Shown piece by piece: positions 54,304 through 64,000 of a DNA stretch of 64,000 bases. Each line of letters starts with the position of its first letter. Position 1 is the first letter of the stretch. Position numbers and translations under genes: made by a program. The notes below the pieces were generated by a model. The model was not told the origin of the DNA. It saw nothing but the letters and a program-made list of their open reading frames with translations, and did no database searches. The DNA comes from Closterium sp. NIES-65 (Eukaryota; Streptophyta; Zygnematophyceae; Desmidiales; Closteriaceae): assembly GCA_948144175.1 (NCBI GenBank), contig CANXME010000809.1, forward strand, positions 1 through 64,000, given 5' to 3'.

Positions 54304-54521
54304 GGATGGCGGGTGGTGGCGAGGCAGTTGGCTTGTGGTTGGGATGTATGGGCGAAGCAAGCTGACGTGGAACGAAGGGCTGATGTACCAGTCGGTCGGT
54401 AATAGTAGGTGCACGGTTACAGGCGTAATCATGTGGCTGATTTGGAATGGGCCACAGTAGCGCGGTCGAAGTTTTGGTACGTCGGGCAGTCGCAGATTTT
54501 GCGTGTCGAGCAGTACGTAAT
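54304..54521 (-). pseudogene. integrase C-terminal piece of gypsy-3
   Basis: Minus strand: DNYVLLDTQNLRLPDVPKLR, then PRYCGPFQI and SPSFHVSLLRPYIP. This is the GPY/F module (KLxPRYxGPF) typical of gypsy integrase ends. Confidence 0.75.
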
Positions 54522-54646
54522 TGTCTGCTTTATATGACATAGCTGTTGTAGGCTATAGTGGGGTAGCACATATGGGGTACGACTTTCTAGGGTTTGTACT
54601 TGTACCCAACTTTCCCTTAGTCAATTCATTCTCGTTCATTTCCTCA
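54522..54646 (+). repeat. 5' LTR of copia J
   Basis: 125 bp, TGTCTGCTTT...ATTTCCTCA; start set by alignment with the 125-bp LTR of K. Confidence 0.82.
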
Positions 54647-54660
54647 TGGTATCGAGCAGG

Positions 54661-55690
54661 TTCCCCTGTGGGAACTGTTCCTAGGGCCCACCACCTTTTT
54701 TTCCTGCCCGGAGCGCGCTCTACTCTGCCCGAGTCGTGCTCCCCTCTTTCGACCCTGTCGCAACGCCTTAGCGGCCCTGTCGCGTCGAGCTTGCGGCCCC
54801 GCCGCGTCGCCCTCGCGGCCCCGTTACGTCGCGCCGCCCTCGCGGCCCTGATGCGCCGCCCTCGCGGCTCCGTCGCGTCGCGCCGCCCTGGCGGCCTGTT
54901 CGCGCCGCCCTCGCGGCCCTTTCGTGCCGCCCTCGTGGCCTCTTCAAGCCGCCCTCGCGACCCCCCGGCGCCGCCTCTGCTGGCCCCGTCGCCTACCCTG
55001 CTGGCCCCGTCGCCTACCCTGCGGCCCCGTCGCCTACCCTGCTGGCCCCGTCGCCTACCTTGCGGCCCCGTCGCCTACCCTGCGGCCCCGTCGCCTACCC
55101 CTGCAGCCCCGGCGCCGCCCTTCCCGGCCCCGGTGCCGCCCTTCCCGGCCCCGGCACCGCCCTTCCCGGCCCCGGCGCCGCCCTTCCCGGCCCCGGCACC
55201 GCCTTTGCTGGCCCCGTCGCCTACCCCTGCGGCCCCGGCGCCGCCCTCCCCGGCCCCGGCGCCGCCCTTCCCTGCCCCGGCACCGCCCTTCCCGGCCCCG
55301 GCGCCGCCCTTCCCGGCCCCGGCACCGCCTCTGCTGGCCCCGTCGCCTACCCTGCGGCCCCGGCGCTACCCTTCCCGGCCCCGGCGCTGCCTCTACCGGC
55401 CCCGCCGCCGTCCCCACGCGGCCCCGCCGTCACCACCGAGCCGCCGGTGCCGCCGACCTACTGCCGAGCCGCCCGAACCGCCGCGCCACCTGAACCGCCC
55501 GAGCCGCTGGGTCGCCGAGCTGCCGAGCCGCCGTACCGCCGAGCCGCCGAGCCGCCAGAGCCGCCGAGTCGCCGAGCCGCCCGAGCCGCCGAGCCGCCGA
55601 GCCGCCCGAGCCGCCCTGTCCGGTAAGAGCAGCGCCTCTGTTACTCCACTGCCCTTACCCTACTGTTCCCGCTGCTAGTCTACTGCTGTC
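54661..55690 (+). repeat. GC-rich repeat leader of copia J
   Basis: About 54770-54960: units around GCCGCCCTCGCGGCCC. About 54970-55100: 20/21-bp units CCCCGTCGCCTACCCTGCGG. About 55100-55390: units near 18 bp TTCCCGGCCCCGGCGCCGCC. About 55430-55620: GAGCCGCC-type units. Non-coding by analogy with the other leaders, although frames are open. Confidence 0.78.
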
Positions 55691-57165
55691 ATGGCTACCC
55701 CTAATGTCCTCGCTTTTGACGCTGAGGGTCGGGCCATTGACTTTGACGTCTCAGTAGATGACCTGCAGCTTTTCCTACAGTGCGATAGGGCAGACGGTCT
55801 CTCCCTCTTTGACCTCACTTCTGGTGCCTCTCCTGCCTCTGCTGCTGATGCTGACGCCACTGCTCGCTCACAGTGGGCCACACGCGATGCTGCTGCACGT
55901 CTTGCTGTGCGTCGCCACCTGCCTACCTCTGAGCGTGCGCACTTTAGCCAGTACAAGAGTGCTCAGACCTTGTACGACGCTGTAGTTGCACGCTACTCCT
56001 CCCCTGCCACTACTGCACTGAGCCGCCTCATGCTACCGAACCTCTTCCCTGACCTTGCTTCCTTTCCCACTGTCACTGACCTCATTACGCACCTCCGCAC
56101 TAGTGACACTCGCTACCGCGCTGCGCTTCCTGCTGAGTTCAGCGCCAAGAACCCCCCCCCCATGTACATCATCCTCTACTACATAGTCACCCGGCTCCCT
56201 GACTCTCTCCGCGTAGTCAGAGACCACTTCCTCTCAGTTTGGCCCACCACTCTCACTGTTGACCTCCTCGAGAAGGCCCTCCTAGCGGCAGAGAAGAGCA
56301 TAGTCGCTGTAGGAGCCTCACGTGGTGACCCTCGCACCCCCGTCTATGAGGGGTGTTCCCCCTCCCCCCTTTTGCCCTGTGTTGCCTCTGCTGCTGCGGC
56401 CGACCTCGTTGGTCTCGAGTCGGTCGGCGCTGCGTCTGCCCTGAGCGGGAGACGCCGCACCGGCAAGGGCAAGGGGGGCAAGGGCGCTGGAGGGGGTGGC
56501 GGGGGTGGCGGAGGTGGCGGTGGCGGCAGTGGAGGGGGTGGGGGTGGTGGTGGGAGTGGTGGCGGGGGTGGAGGTGTCGGTGGCGGCAGTGGAGGCGGAG
56601 GTGGAGGCGGCGGCGGAGGAGGCGGAGCTAATCGGGGTGGCGTTGCGCAGAGGGTCAGCTCCGGTGGTGGTCAGCGCCAGCAGCAGCACCGCACTCGTGA
56701 CATCCCCCCCCCTCAGCAGCTCCGTGAGTGGTGCGCTGCACGCCAGCGGGGTGGGGGTACTGGTCCGTGCACCTACGTCCTACGCACCGGCGACCGCGCG
56801 AGTGAGCAGTGCGGGGGTGCGCACTCCACCCAGCGCTGCTTTGGCCGCCTCACAGACGCTTGGCGTCACCAGTTCCCTGAGGCCACTGAGATCCCTCGTT
56901 GGGGCGAGCTGTCTAGGGCGGGAGTAGCTATCTTTGACCTTGACTTTGATGCTATTCTTGCTGCCATGTATGCTGTGAATATTAGTGATGAGGGTGACTG
57001 TTACCGGTGTTTCCCGCCTGACCCGGGTATTCAGACTGCTGCTCTAGGTACTGGTGAGGCTGCTGCTCTGGGTGCTAGCGAGGCTGTTGCTCTAGGTGCC
57101 AGTGCGTATGCTTCCTCAGGTGCTGGTGAGTCTGCTCTCTCAGGTACCGCGTCGGCTTCGGCCTC
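55691..57165 (+). pseudogene. gag region of copia J
   Basis: Open from MATPNVLAFDAEG at 55691 through capsid-like region, poly-Gly linker (56490-56630), knuckle-like CTYVLRTGDRASEQCGG (about 56768-56840) and FDLDFDAILAAMYAV, and on into the protease. The open stretch is 579 codons. In the live family this protein forms the particle and is cleaved by the element protease. Confidence 0.85.
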
Positions 57166-57169
57166 CCAC

Positions 57170-58690
57170 ACCTTCACCCTTGACTCGGGGGCTTCTCGCT
57201 CCTTCTTTCGAGACCGCACCACACTCACGCCGCTTGGTCGGCCACTTGCAGTCTCTCTGGCAGACCCCTCTAGGGGTCCTGTCCTTGCTCAGTTCTCCAC
57301 TATCCTCTCGTGTCCGGCGGCCCCCTCTGGCACCCTGTCTAGTCTTTACCTCCCCTCGTTCTCTACGAACTTGGTGAGTGGTTCTGACCTACAGGATGCG
57401 GGGGTTCACCAGTTCACTCCTGCGAGTTAGCAGGTGACCCACTGCTCGGACGCTGGGACAGGCCGACACCTGGCCACGTTTACACGTCGGCCGGGGTCGA
57501 GCCTGTACACACTGACCACTGAGTCTCCTCCTGTCACTGCGTCTGGTCAGGTAGTTGCGTCGGGTCAGGTGTTTGCTGCAGCGTCCAGGTCTGGTCCTGA
57601 GTCTGCCCCCTGCTTGTGTCGCCTCCTGTCTCACGAGACTCTCCTGTGGCACCACCGCCTTGGTCACCCCTCCCTGCTTCGTCTCCGAAGCATGGCCTCC
57701 CGTGTCCTTGTCTTCCCCGGTCCCTCCCTCCCCTTCCCCCGAGGCCTGCCCCTGCCTGCGTCCCCTGTGTCGAGGGGCGGCAGCCTGCTGCCCCTCACTC
57801 CTCCTAGTGAGGCCCCGCTGCAGACGCTTCACATGGACGTATGGGGCCCTGCCCGCGTCCGTGGACAGGGTCACGAGCGCTACTTCCTGCTGGTGGTTGA
57901 CGACTACTGGCGTTACACCACAGTCTTCCCCTTGCGCAACAAGGGTGATGTCACTGAGGTGTTGATCGACTGGATCCGCGCAGCTTGTCTCCAGCTCAAG
58001 CAGAGCTTCGGCTCGGACTTTCCTATTCTGCGTCTGCACTCTGACAGAGGCGGAGAGTTCTCCTCTGGCCTTCTGCGAGCCTACTGTCGTGCACAAGGCA
58101 TCCGCCAGACCTTCACGCTTCCGGACTCTCCACAGCAAAATGGGATTGCTGAGCGCCTTATTGGCATGGTCATGGACGTCGCCCGTACGTCCATGATGCA
58201 TGCGGCTGCCCCCCATTTTCTGTGGCCGTTTGCGGTTCAGTACGCGGCGCATCAGATCAACCTTCAGCCCAGGGTCTCCATGCCGGAGATCTCCCCAGCT
58301 TTGCTGTGGACGGGGAAGGTTGGCGATGCGTCTGCGTTCCATGTCTGGGGATCTCGGGCGTTTGTCCGCCACTTGTCTGCAGACAAGGTGTCCCCTCGTG
58401 CTGCTCCCTGCGTCTTCCTTGGCTTCCCCCCTGACGCGCCTGGGTGGCAGTTCTACCACCCCACCTCTCGCCGTGTTCTGTTCTCCCAGGACGTCACGTT
58501 TGACGAGTCGGTCCCCTACTACCGCCTCTTCCCCTACCGCACTCCGTCCCTCCCCCCGCCACCGCTCTTCCTTGTGCCAGGTCCCCCCCCCGTAGACCCC
58601 CTCCCCCCTGAGGGTCCTGCCCCTTCATGTGTGTCCCAGGTAGACGCAGTCGAGCCTGTCGAGGTTGATGGTGACTCTGGTGCTGCTTAG
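57170..58690 (+). pseudogene. protease and integrase regions of copia J
   Basis: TLDSGASRSFF (about 57178), LLWHHRLGHPSLLRL (about 57645), LHMDVWGPARV (about 57828), LHSDRGGEFSS (about 58035), NGIAERLIGMVMDVA (about 58145), FLGFPPDAPGWQFYH (about 58418), to the PPPVDPLPPEGPAP proline stretch. Open over most of its length. Confidence 0.85.
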
Positions 58691-59225
58691 GTTGCTGAGC
58701 CTGGGGGTGCTGACTCTGGGGGTGCTGAGCGTGTGGGTGCTACGCCTGGAGGTGCTGAGCCTGAGGGTGCTACTACTGGGGGTGCTGAGCCTTGGGGTGC
58801 TGAGCCTGGGGGTGCTACGCATGGGGGTGCTGAGCCTGGGGGTGCTACGACTGGGGGTGCTGAGCTTGGGGGTGCTACGCCTGGAGGTGCTGAGCCTGGG
58901 GGTGCGGAGCCTAAGGGAGGTGGGCCTGCTCGTGTCGCATCTGGCGGTACTATGCCTGGAGGTTCTCTGGGTTCTTCATCTCGGCGGGAGCCACTCTCTC
59001 CACAGGATTTGCGTGAGTGGTTTGCCCGGCGCAGGCGACGTGCTGCTGGAGGTGGAGGTTCTTCGGCTACTGAGGGTGCTGGTGTCGCGGGTCCCGGAGG
59101 TGCTCGTACTAGGAGTACTGGAGCTGCTGGGCCTGCGGGTACGACTGGACATGGAGCTGCTGAGGGTGTTGGCGCTGAGGCTATTGCTGTCGGTTCTAGA
59201 GGCGGTCCTGCTGGGGGTACTACTT
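58691..59225 (+). repeat. repeat-rich linker of copia J (cut by K)
   Basis: 15-bp tandem units (GGTGCTGAGCCTGGG, GGTGCTACGCCTGGA) at about 58690-58910, then the PLSPQDLREWFARR block and Gly/Ala repeats up to 59225. Confidence 0.75.
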
Positions 59226-59350
59226 GAGAAACTGAACGAGAATGGAATGACTAAGGGAAAGTTGGGTACAAGTGCAAACCCTAGAAAGCTGTACCCCATA
59301 TGTGCTACCCCACTATAGCCTACAGTAGCTATGTCATATAGATCTGACAC
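59226..59350 (-). repeat. 3' LTR of copia K
   Basis: 125 bp, TGTCAGATCT...AGTTTCTCA on the minus strand; preceded on that strand by TATGGGGGTG. Confidence 0.87.
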
Positions 59351-59640
59351 ACCCCCATAGGCAAAGTTGGGGAGGACAAGGGGTCACAAGACCAGTCAAG
59401 CAAAGCAAAGCAAGCTCAGGGTGGATCACAAAGTCACCACACATTCCGAGCACAAGTTCAAGGCCACAAGACCAGTTCACATGCAGGATTCCATATATAT
59501 ATAAGGCTAGACAAGCAAGAGCAGGTGTATATATATATGCAACAGTACAAACAAGGTCTAGAAGTGAGGCAAGGTAGGTACAAGATCCTGCTGAGTACAG
59601 AAGTGCTGATGATCACAAGGCGCAAGTGCCTTGGTGAAGA
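59351..59640 (-). other. 3' non-coding end of copia K
   Basis: Polypurine tract (59351-59360), family tail with GGTGGATCAC, TA-rich microsatellites (59493-59502, 59527-59540). No gene. Confidence 0.7.
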
Positions 59641-59642
59641 TA

Positions 59643-61061
59643 TCAGCAGTGTTGGCCTCGGAGGCCACGTACAAAGCGCAGCTGACCACGCTGCTGTAGC
59701 TCACGAGCAATGAAGTAGCGAAGAGCAATGTGCTTCGTTCTGTGCTCCAGTCTCTGCTCTCGACACAAGGCCAGCATGGCCTTGTTGTCTACGTACAGCA
59801 CTAGAGGAGAACGAGGCGGCTCTCCGAGGTCAGTCAGTAGGTAGGTGAGCCAGCGAAGCTCCTGTGCAGCCATGGCCCCGGCGTAGATCTCAGCCTCACA
59901 ACTGGAGCCGAGAACAGAAGACGAGCGGGTAACCTGCCACGAAACAGAGCCGGAACCAAGGCTGAAGGTGTAACCCTGTGACGATCGCTGCGTAGCGTGG
60001 TCGTCAGCCCAAGAAGCGTCTCCATGCCCAGTGAGGACCACTGGACTCTGCCCTCCAAGCACAAGCCCCATGCGTGACGTACTGCACAAGTAGCGCAACA
60101 CCCTCTTCGCTGCAGCCATGTGCTCTGGTCGGTGTCTCCCAGGAGCAACATAGCGTGCCAAGATGCTAAGAGGGTATGCAAGGTCAGGTCGAGTGCAGGT
60201 CATCAGGTACATGAGGCAGCCAACAAGCTCTGGGTACGGGCCACTCGGCTCTACGGACTCATCCGAAGGCAGAGCTGAGAGCGAGTGGCGAGTAGACAGA
60301 GGAGTGGCCTGAGGCGAGGAGTACGTGAAGTGGAAGCGCTGAAGGACCTGCTGCACCATGTGTGACTGAGTCAGGGTAATGGTGCGCTGTGCTCTGTCCC
60401 GGGTGATCTGCAAGCCAAGGTAGCTGCGCAGTTTACCCAGGTCTGTGCACGTGTGTCTCTTGTGCAGCTCGGACTTCACGTGGGCGAGTCCAGCAGTGTC
60501 AGCTGTGGCAAAGACCAAGTCGTCGACGTACACGAGGATGTAGAACGGCGACAAAGAAGTGTCGGTGCACAGAAACAGCGACGGGTCGGCAGTAGAGGGA
60601 GCAAACCCAAGAGCCGCAAGTGTAGTCCTCAGTGTGTCGTGCCACTCACGCGGTGCCTGGCGAAGACCGTAGACTGGCCGTCGGAGGCTCCACTGGGTGC
60701 CAGGAGGAAAAGACCCAGTGAAGCCAGGTGGGCGACGCAGCCAGATCTCCTCGTGCAGGCTGCCCTGCAAGAAAGCAGTGTTGAAGTTAAGAGAGTGCAG
60801 CTCGTAGTCGCGATGAGCAGCTATGTGCAGCAGTACCCGAAGAGTGGTCATCATCGGGGTGGGAGGGAAGTTGTGAAAGTAGTCAACTCCCTGCCGCTGA
60901 CTGAAGCCACGAGCCACGTAACGCGCCTTGAAGACACGCGGAGAACCCGGCGGCCGCTTCACCCTGAAAATCCACATGCCAATGACGATGTTCGCCCCAG
61001 GCGGGGGAACCTTGTCAACGTAGGTGCCTGTGGACTTCCAGGAAGCCATCTCTGTGTCCAT
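59643..61061 (-). pseudogene. reverse transcriptase and RNase H regions of copia K
   Basis: 472 codons open from MDTEMASWKSTGTYVD at 61061: RT blocks GVDYFHNFPPTPMMTTLR, LRRPVYGLRQAPREWHDTL, active-site YVDDLVFA (about 60525), LGLQITRDRAQRTITLTQ, MTCTRPDLAYPLSILARYV, then RNase H DASWADDH, CEAEIYAGA, YVDNKAMLAL. The longest RT-RNase H frame in the window. Confidence 0.87.
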
Positions 61062-61064
61062 AGC

Positions 61065-62500
61065 TGCCTGCCACTAAGAGGAGTAGGGACCCTCTCGCCT
61101 CCGCGTAAGAGCGCGGAGTAAGGATGTCAAGTGCATCCGGGTCTCCCTCAGGGGTAAGCAGTACGGACACGAGATGAGGTGAAGCAGCAGCCAAACACTG
61201 GAACTCCTCCTGCCCGTCCTCAAGGACGTCCGTGCCAAGGGCACACTCACCCCCGACGGACGGAGGACAGACAAACTCAGACTCAACGACAAGACGAGCA
61301 GCGTAGTCTAGACGACACCGAGCAGCAAGGTCGACGAGCTCAGCAACTAGGGCAGACGCAGCAGTGGACTCAAAGGAAAGGTCAGTGACGACACTAGCAA
61401 GGAGACGCGTGACAGTAGGACTGGCAGCACGAAGACAGTCCGACTCCGGGTCGGCAAGAGCAGGAAGAGAGGACTCAGGAGGAGAAGGCAAAGGGGCACG
61501 CAGAGGAGCAGTAGACGGACGCAGAGACATCCGGTGCGTTCCAGGGACAGGAGGAGGACGCTGACGCGAACCACGACCACTAGTGCCAGCAGGACGGATA
61601 GGCGACGCAGGGCGAGATGCACGCTCACGACGCTCAGCAAGACCTCCAGTAGGACCAGTGTAGGGAGAAGGAGCAGGCAGTGGGGAGGCCGGCAGTAACT
61701 GTAACTGTGACGGGACAGGCTGTGGACACTCTAAGGGAGGAGGAGGACTAGTAAAAGGCGGGAGACCAAGAACTTGCTGAAGGAGCGGAACGAAGTACGG
61801 CCGAGGCCGCGCGGCAACTTCAGACACAGCAGGGACAGCACTAGTACCCCCAGCGGCAGCACCACTGCCAGCAGCACCTCCAGCTCCAGTACCTCCAGCA
61901 GCACCAGTAGCACCCCCAGCAGGACCGCCTCCAGGACCGACAGCAGTAGCCTCAGCGCCAACACCCTCAGCAACTCCAGCTCCTGTCGTACCCGCAGGCC
62001 CAGCAGCTCAAGTACTCCCAGTACGAGCACCTCCGGGACCCGCGGCACCAGCACCTTCAACAGCTGAAGAACCTCCAGCTCCAGCAGCACGGCTCCAGCG
62101 CCGGGCAAACCACTCGCGCAGCTCCTGTGGAGAGAGTGGCTCCCGCCGAGACGAAGCACTCGGAGAACCTCCAGGCCCAGCACCGCCAGACACCACACGA
62201 GCAGGCCCAGCTCCCTCAGGCTCCGCACCCCCAGGCTCAAGACCTCCAGGCATAGCACCACCAGGCCCAGCACCCCCATGCGTAGCACCCCTAGGCGTAG
62301 CACCCCCAGGCTCAGCACCCCCAGGCTCAGCACCCTCAGTGGTAGCACCCCCAGGCTCAGCACCCCCAGGCTCAGCACCCCCAGTAATAGCACCCTCAGG
62401 CTCAGCACCCCCAGGCGTAGCACCCACATGCTCAGCACCCCCAGAGTCAACACCCCCAGGCTCAGCACCCTCAGCAGCACCAGAGTCACCAGTAACCTCG
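61065..62500 (-). repeat. repeat-rich linker of copia K
   Basis: About 62500-62230: 15-bp tandem units read as Gly-Ala-Glu-Pro-Gly. About 62070-61850: Gly/Ala repeats. About 61760-61070: conserved pre-RT segment (PPPVPGTHRMSLRPST, QEEFQCLAAASPHLVSVLL). Confidence 0.78.
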
Positions 62501-64000
62501 ACAGGCTCGACTACGTCTACGTGGGACACACCTGAAGGGGCAGGACTCTGAGGGGGGAGGGGGTCTACCGGGGGGGGACCTGGCACAAGGAAGAACGGTG
62601 GTGGGGGGAGGGACGGAGTGCGGTAGGGGAAGAGGCGGTAGTAGGGGACCGACTCGTCAAACGTGACGTCCTGGGAGGACAGAACACGGCGAGAGGTGGG
62701 GTGGTAGAACTGCCACCCTGGCGCGTCAGGGGGGAAGCCAAGGAAGACGCAAGGAGCAGCACGAGGGGACAGCTTGTCCGCAGACAAGTCGCGGACAAAC
62801 GCCCGAGATCCCCAGACACGGAACGCAGACGCATCGCCAACCTTCCCCATCCACAGCAAAGCTGGGGAGGTCTCCGGCATGGAGACCCTGGGGTGAAGGT
62901 TGATCTGATGCGCCGCGTACCAAACCGCAAACGGCCACAGAAAATGGGGGGCAGCCGCATGCATCATGGACGTACGGGGGACGTCCATGACCATGGCAAT
63001 GCGGCGCTCAGCAATCCCATTTTGCTGTGGAGAGTCCGGAAGCGTGAAGGTCTGGCGAATGCCTTGTGCACGACAGTAGGCTCGCAGAGGGCCAGAGGAG
63101 AACTCTCCGCCTCTGTCAGAGTGCAGACGCAGAATAGGAAAGTCCGAGCCGAAGCTCTGCCTGAGCTGGAGACGAGCTGTGCATATCCAGTCGATCAACA
63201 CCTCAGTGACATCACTCTTGCTGCCCAAGGGGAAGACTGTGGTGTAACGCGAGTAGTCGTCAACCACCAGCAGGAAGTAGCGCTCGTGACCCTGTCCACG
63301 GACGCGGGCCGGGCCCCACACGTCCATGTGAAGCGTCTGCAGCGGGGCCTCTGTCGGAGGAAACTGGGAGGAGTGAGGGGCAGCCCGCTGCGGCCCCTCG
63401 ACACAGGGGACGCAGGTAGGGCCAGGCCCTGGAGGAAGGGGAGGGAGGGACCGGGGAAGACCAGAGACAAGGACACGGGAGGCCATGCCTAGGAAATGAA
63501 GCGGGGAGGGGTGAACAAGGCGGTGGTGCCAGAGGAGAGTCTCGTGAGACAGGAGGCGACACGAGCACGGGGCAGACTCAGGACCAGACTTGGACGCTGC
63601 AGCAAACACCTAACCCGACGCAGCTACCTGACCAGACGCAATGACTAGAGGAGACGCAGTGGTCAGTGTGTACAGGCTCGACCCCGGCCGGCGCGAAAAC
63701 GTGGCCAGGTGTCGGCCTGTCAGAGCGTCCGTGCAGTGGGTCACCCGCTGACTCGCAGGAGTGAACTGGTTAACCCCCGCATCCTGTAGATCAGCACCAC
63801 TCACCAAGTTCGTAGAGAACGAGGGGAGGTAAAGACCATACAGGGTGCCAGAGGGGGCCGCCGGACACGGGAGGACAGTGGAGAAGTGAGCAAGGACAGG
63901 ACCCCCAGAGGGGTCTGCCAGAGAGACTGCAAGTGGCCGGCCAAGCAGCGTGAGTGTGGTGCGGTCTCGAAAGAAGGAGCGAGAAGCCCCCGAGTCAAGG
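62500..64000 (-). pseudogene. integrase and protease regions of copia K
   Basis: From the right edge inward: protease DSGASRSFF-type start at the edge (SFETAPHS frame near 63970), pre-integrase LLWHHRLVHPSPL (about 63540), LHMDVWGPARV (about 63335), LHSDRGGEFSS (about 63125), NGIAERRIAMVMDV (about 63020), FLGFPPDAPGWQFYH (about 62740). 62008-63609 is open for 533 codons. Few interruptions. Confidence 0.84.

Larger units (their letters stand above)
48214..54521 (-). mobile_element. Ty3/gypsy element 3 (chromovirus-like) 3' pieces, split by copia I
   Basis: Minus-strand pieces at 54304-54521 (end of integrase) and 48249-48475 (chromodomain-like). They flank copia I with GGATG on both sides, so they were one sequence before that insertion. 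They face gypsy-2 in the opposite direction, so the two gypsy remnants meet tail to tail near 48213. No LTR of gypsy-3 seen. Fossil, incomplete. Confidence 0.7.
54522..59225 (+). mobile_element. Ty1/copia element J, 5' two thirds, cut by copia K
   Basis: Plus strand: 5' LTR 54522-54646, primer site TGGTATCGAGCAGG at 54647, leader, gag (55691), protease, integrase and linker up to 59225, where K begins. It is inserted in gypsy-3; presumed target base run GTAAT at 54517-54521, partner off-window. LTR subfamily shared with D and K. It is the best preserved coding region here, with about two or three interruptions in the visible part. Reverse transcriptase and 3' LTR are expected beyond K, off-window. 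Confidence 0.87.
59226..64000 (-). mobile_element. Ty1/copia element K, 3' two thirds, runs off right edge
   Basis: Minus strand: 3' LTR 59226-59350, polypurine tract and 3' end 59351-59640, RNase H and reverse transcriptase, linker, integrase, protease at the right edge. It interrupts copia J inside the linker. The 5' LTR, leader and gag lie outside. Visible part has about four interruptions. Same subfamily as D and J by LTR. Confidence 0.87.

Noticed and set aside
1-64000. Bacterial-type features (operons, ribosome-binding sites, rho-independent terminators)
   Set aside because: Element types, the predicted spliceosomal intron and tRNA-Met-primed LTR elements show a eukaryotic nuclear sequence.

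Overview
The window reads as an intergenic, repeat-packed stretch of a green-lineage (streptophyte) nuclear genome. I found no host gene, rRNA or tRNA in 64 kb. Nearly every base belongs to a transposable element: at least seven long Ty1/copia elements (called A, B, C, D, H, I, J, K here), three short non-autonomous LTR elements (E, F, G), one TRIM, pieces of three Ty3/gypsy chromovirus-like elements, and two decayed copies of a MuDR-type MULE DNA transposon. Initiator-tRNA-Met primer sites, MuDR-type zinc finger, SWIM and zinc-knuckle motifs, and high GC fit a plant or streptophyte alga. The copia Gag style (UBN2-like start, long poly-Gly linker) reminds me of charophyte algae such as Closterium, but that is memory, not a search, and the organism is uncertain.

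Layout: 1-1958 copia A (minus, runs off the left edge), apparently sitting in the leader of copia B (1959-2964, minus); 2965-9126 MULE copy 1 with a 375-bp TRIM inside (8227-8601); 9127-17891 copia D (minus) split by short element E (11153-12649); 17892-18854 gypsy-1 (5' LTR and gag); 18855-19450 unassigned; 19451-34419 MULE copy 2, split by copia C (19932-27352) and short element F (32783-34175); 34420-48213 gypsy-2 (plus), split by copia H (35825-43191) and short element G (45795-47978, itself holding a solo LTR); 48214-54521 gypsy-3 pieces (minus, chromodomain and integrase end), split by copia I (48476-54303); 54522-59225 copia J (plus); 59226-64000 copia K (minus), inserted in J and running off the right edge.

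MULE copy 1 plus gypsy-1 and MULE copy 2 plus gypsy-2 share the same MULE/gypsy junction, so they look like one segmental duplication. Later insertions hit each copy separately, and for most of them the other copy shows the empty site. Target-site duplications of 5 bp are visible for C (ATACA), E (CAGCA), F (AGTGG), G (CCCTC), H (CTGCT), I (GGATG) and the TRIM (TCAAC).

The LTR elements are fossils: all long ones are interrupted, and none can be read as whole. Pairwise LTR differences that I counted by eye give a relative order: C 11/125, F 10/177, TRIM 7/141, E 3/131, G 4/217, H 1/133. Domain limits inside elements are approximate because I worked by eye.
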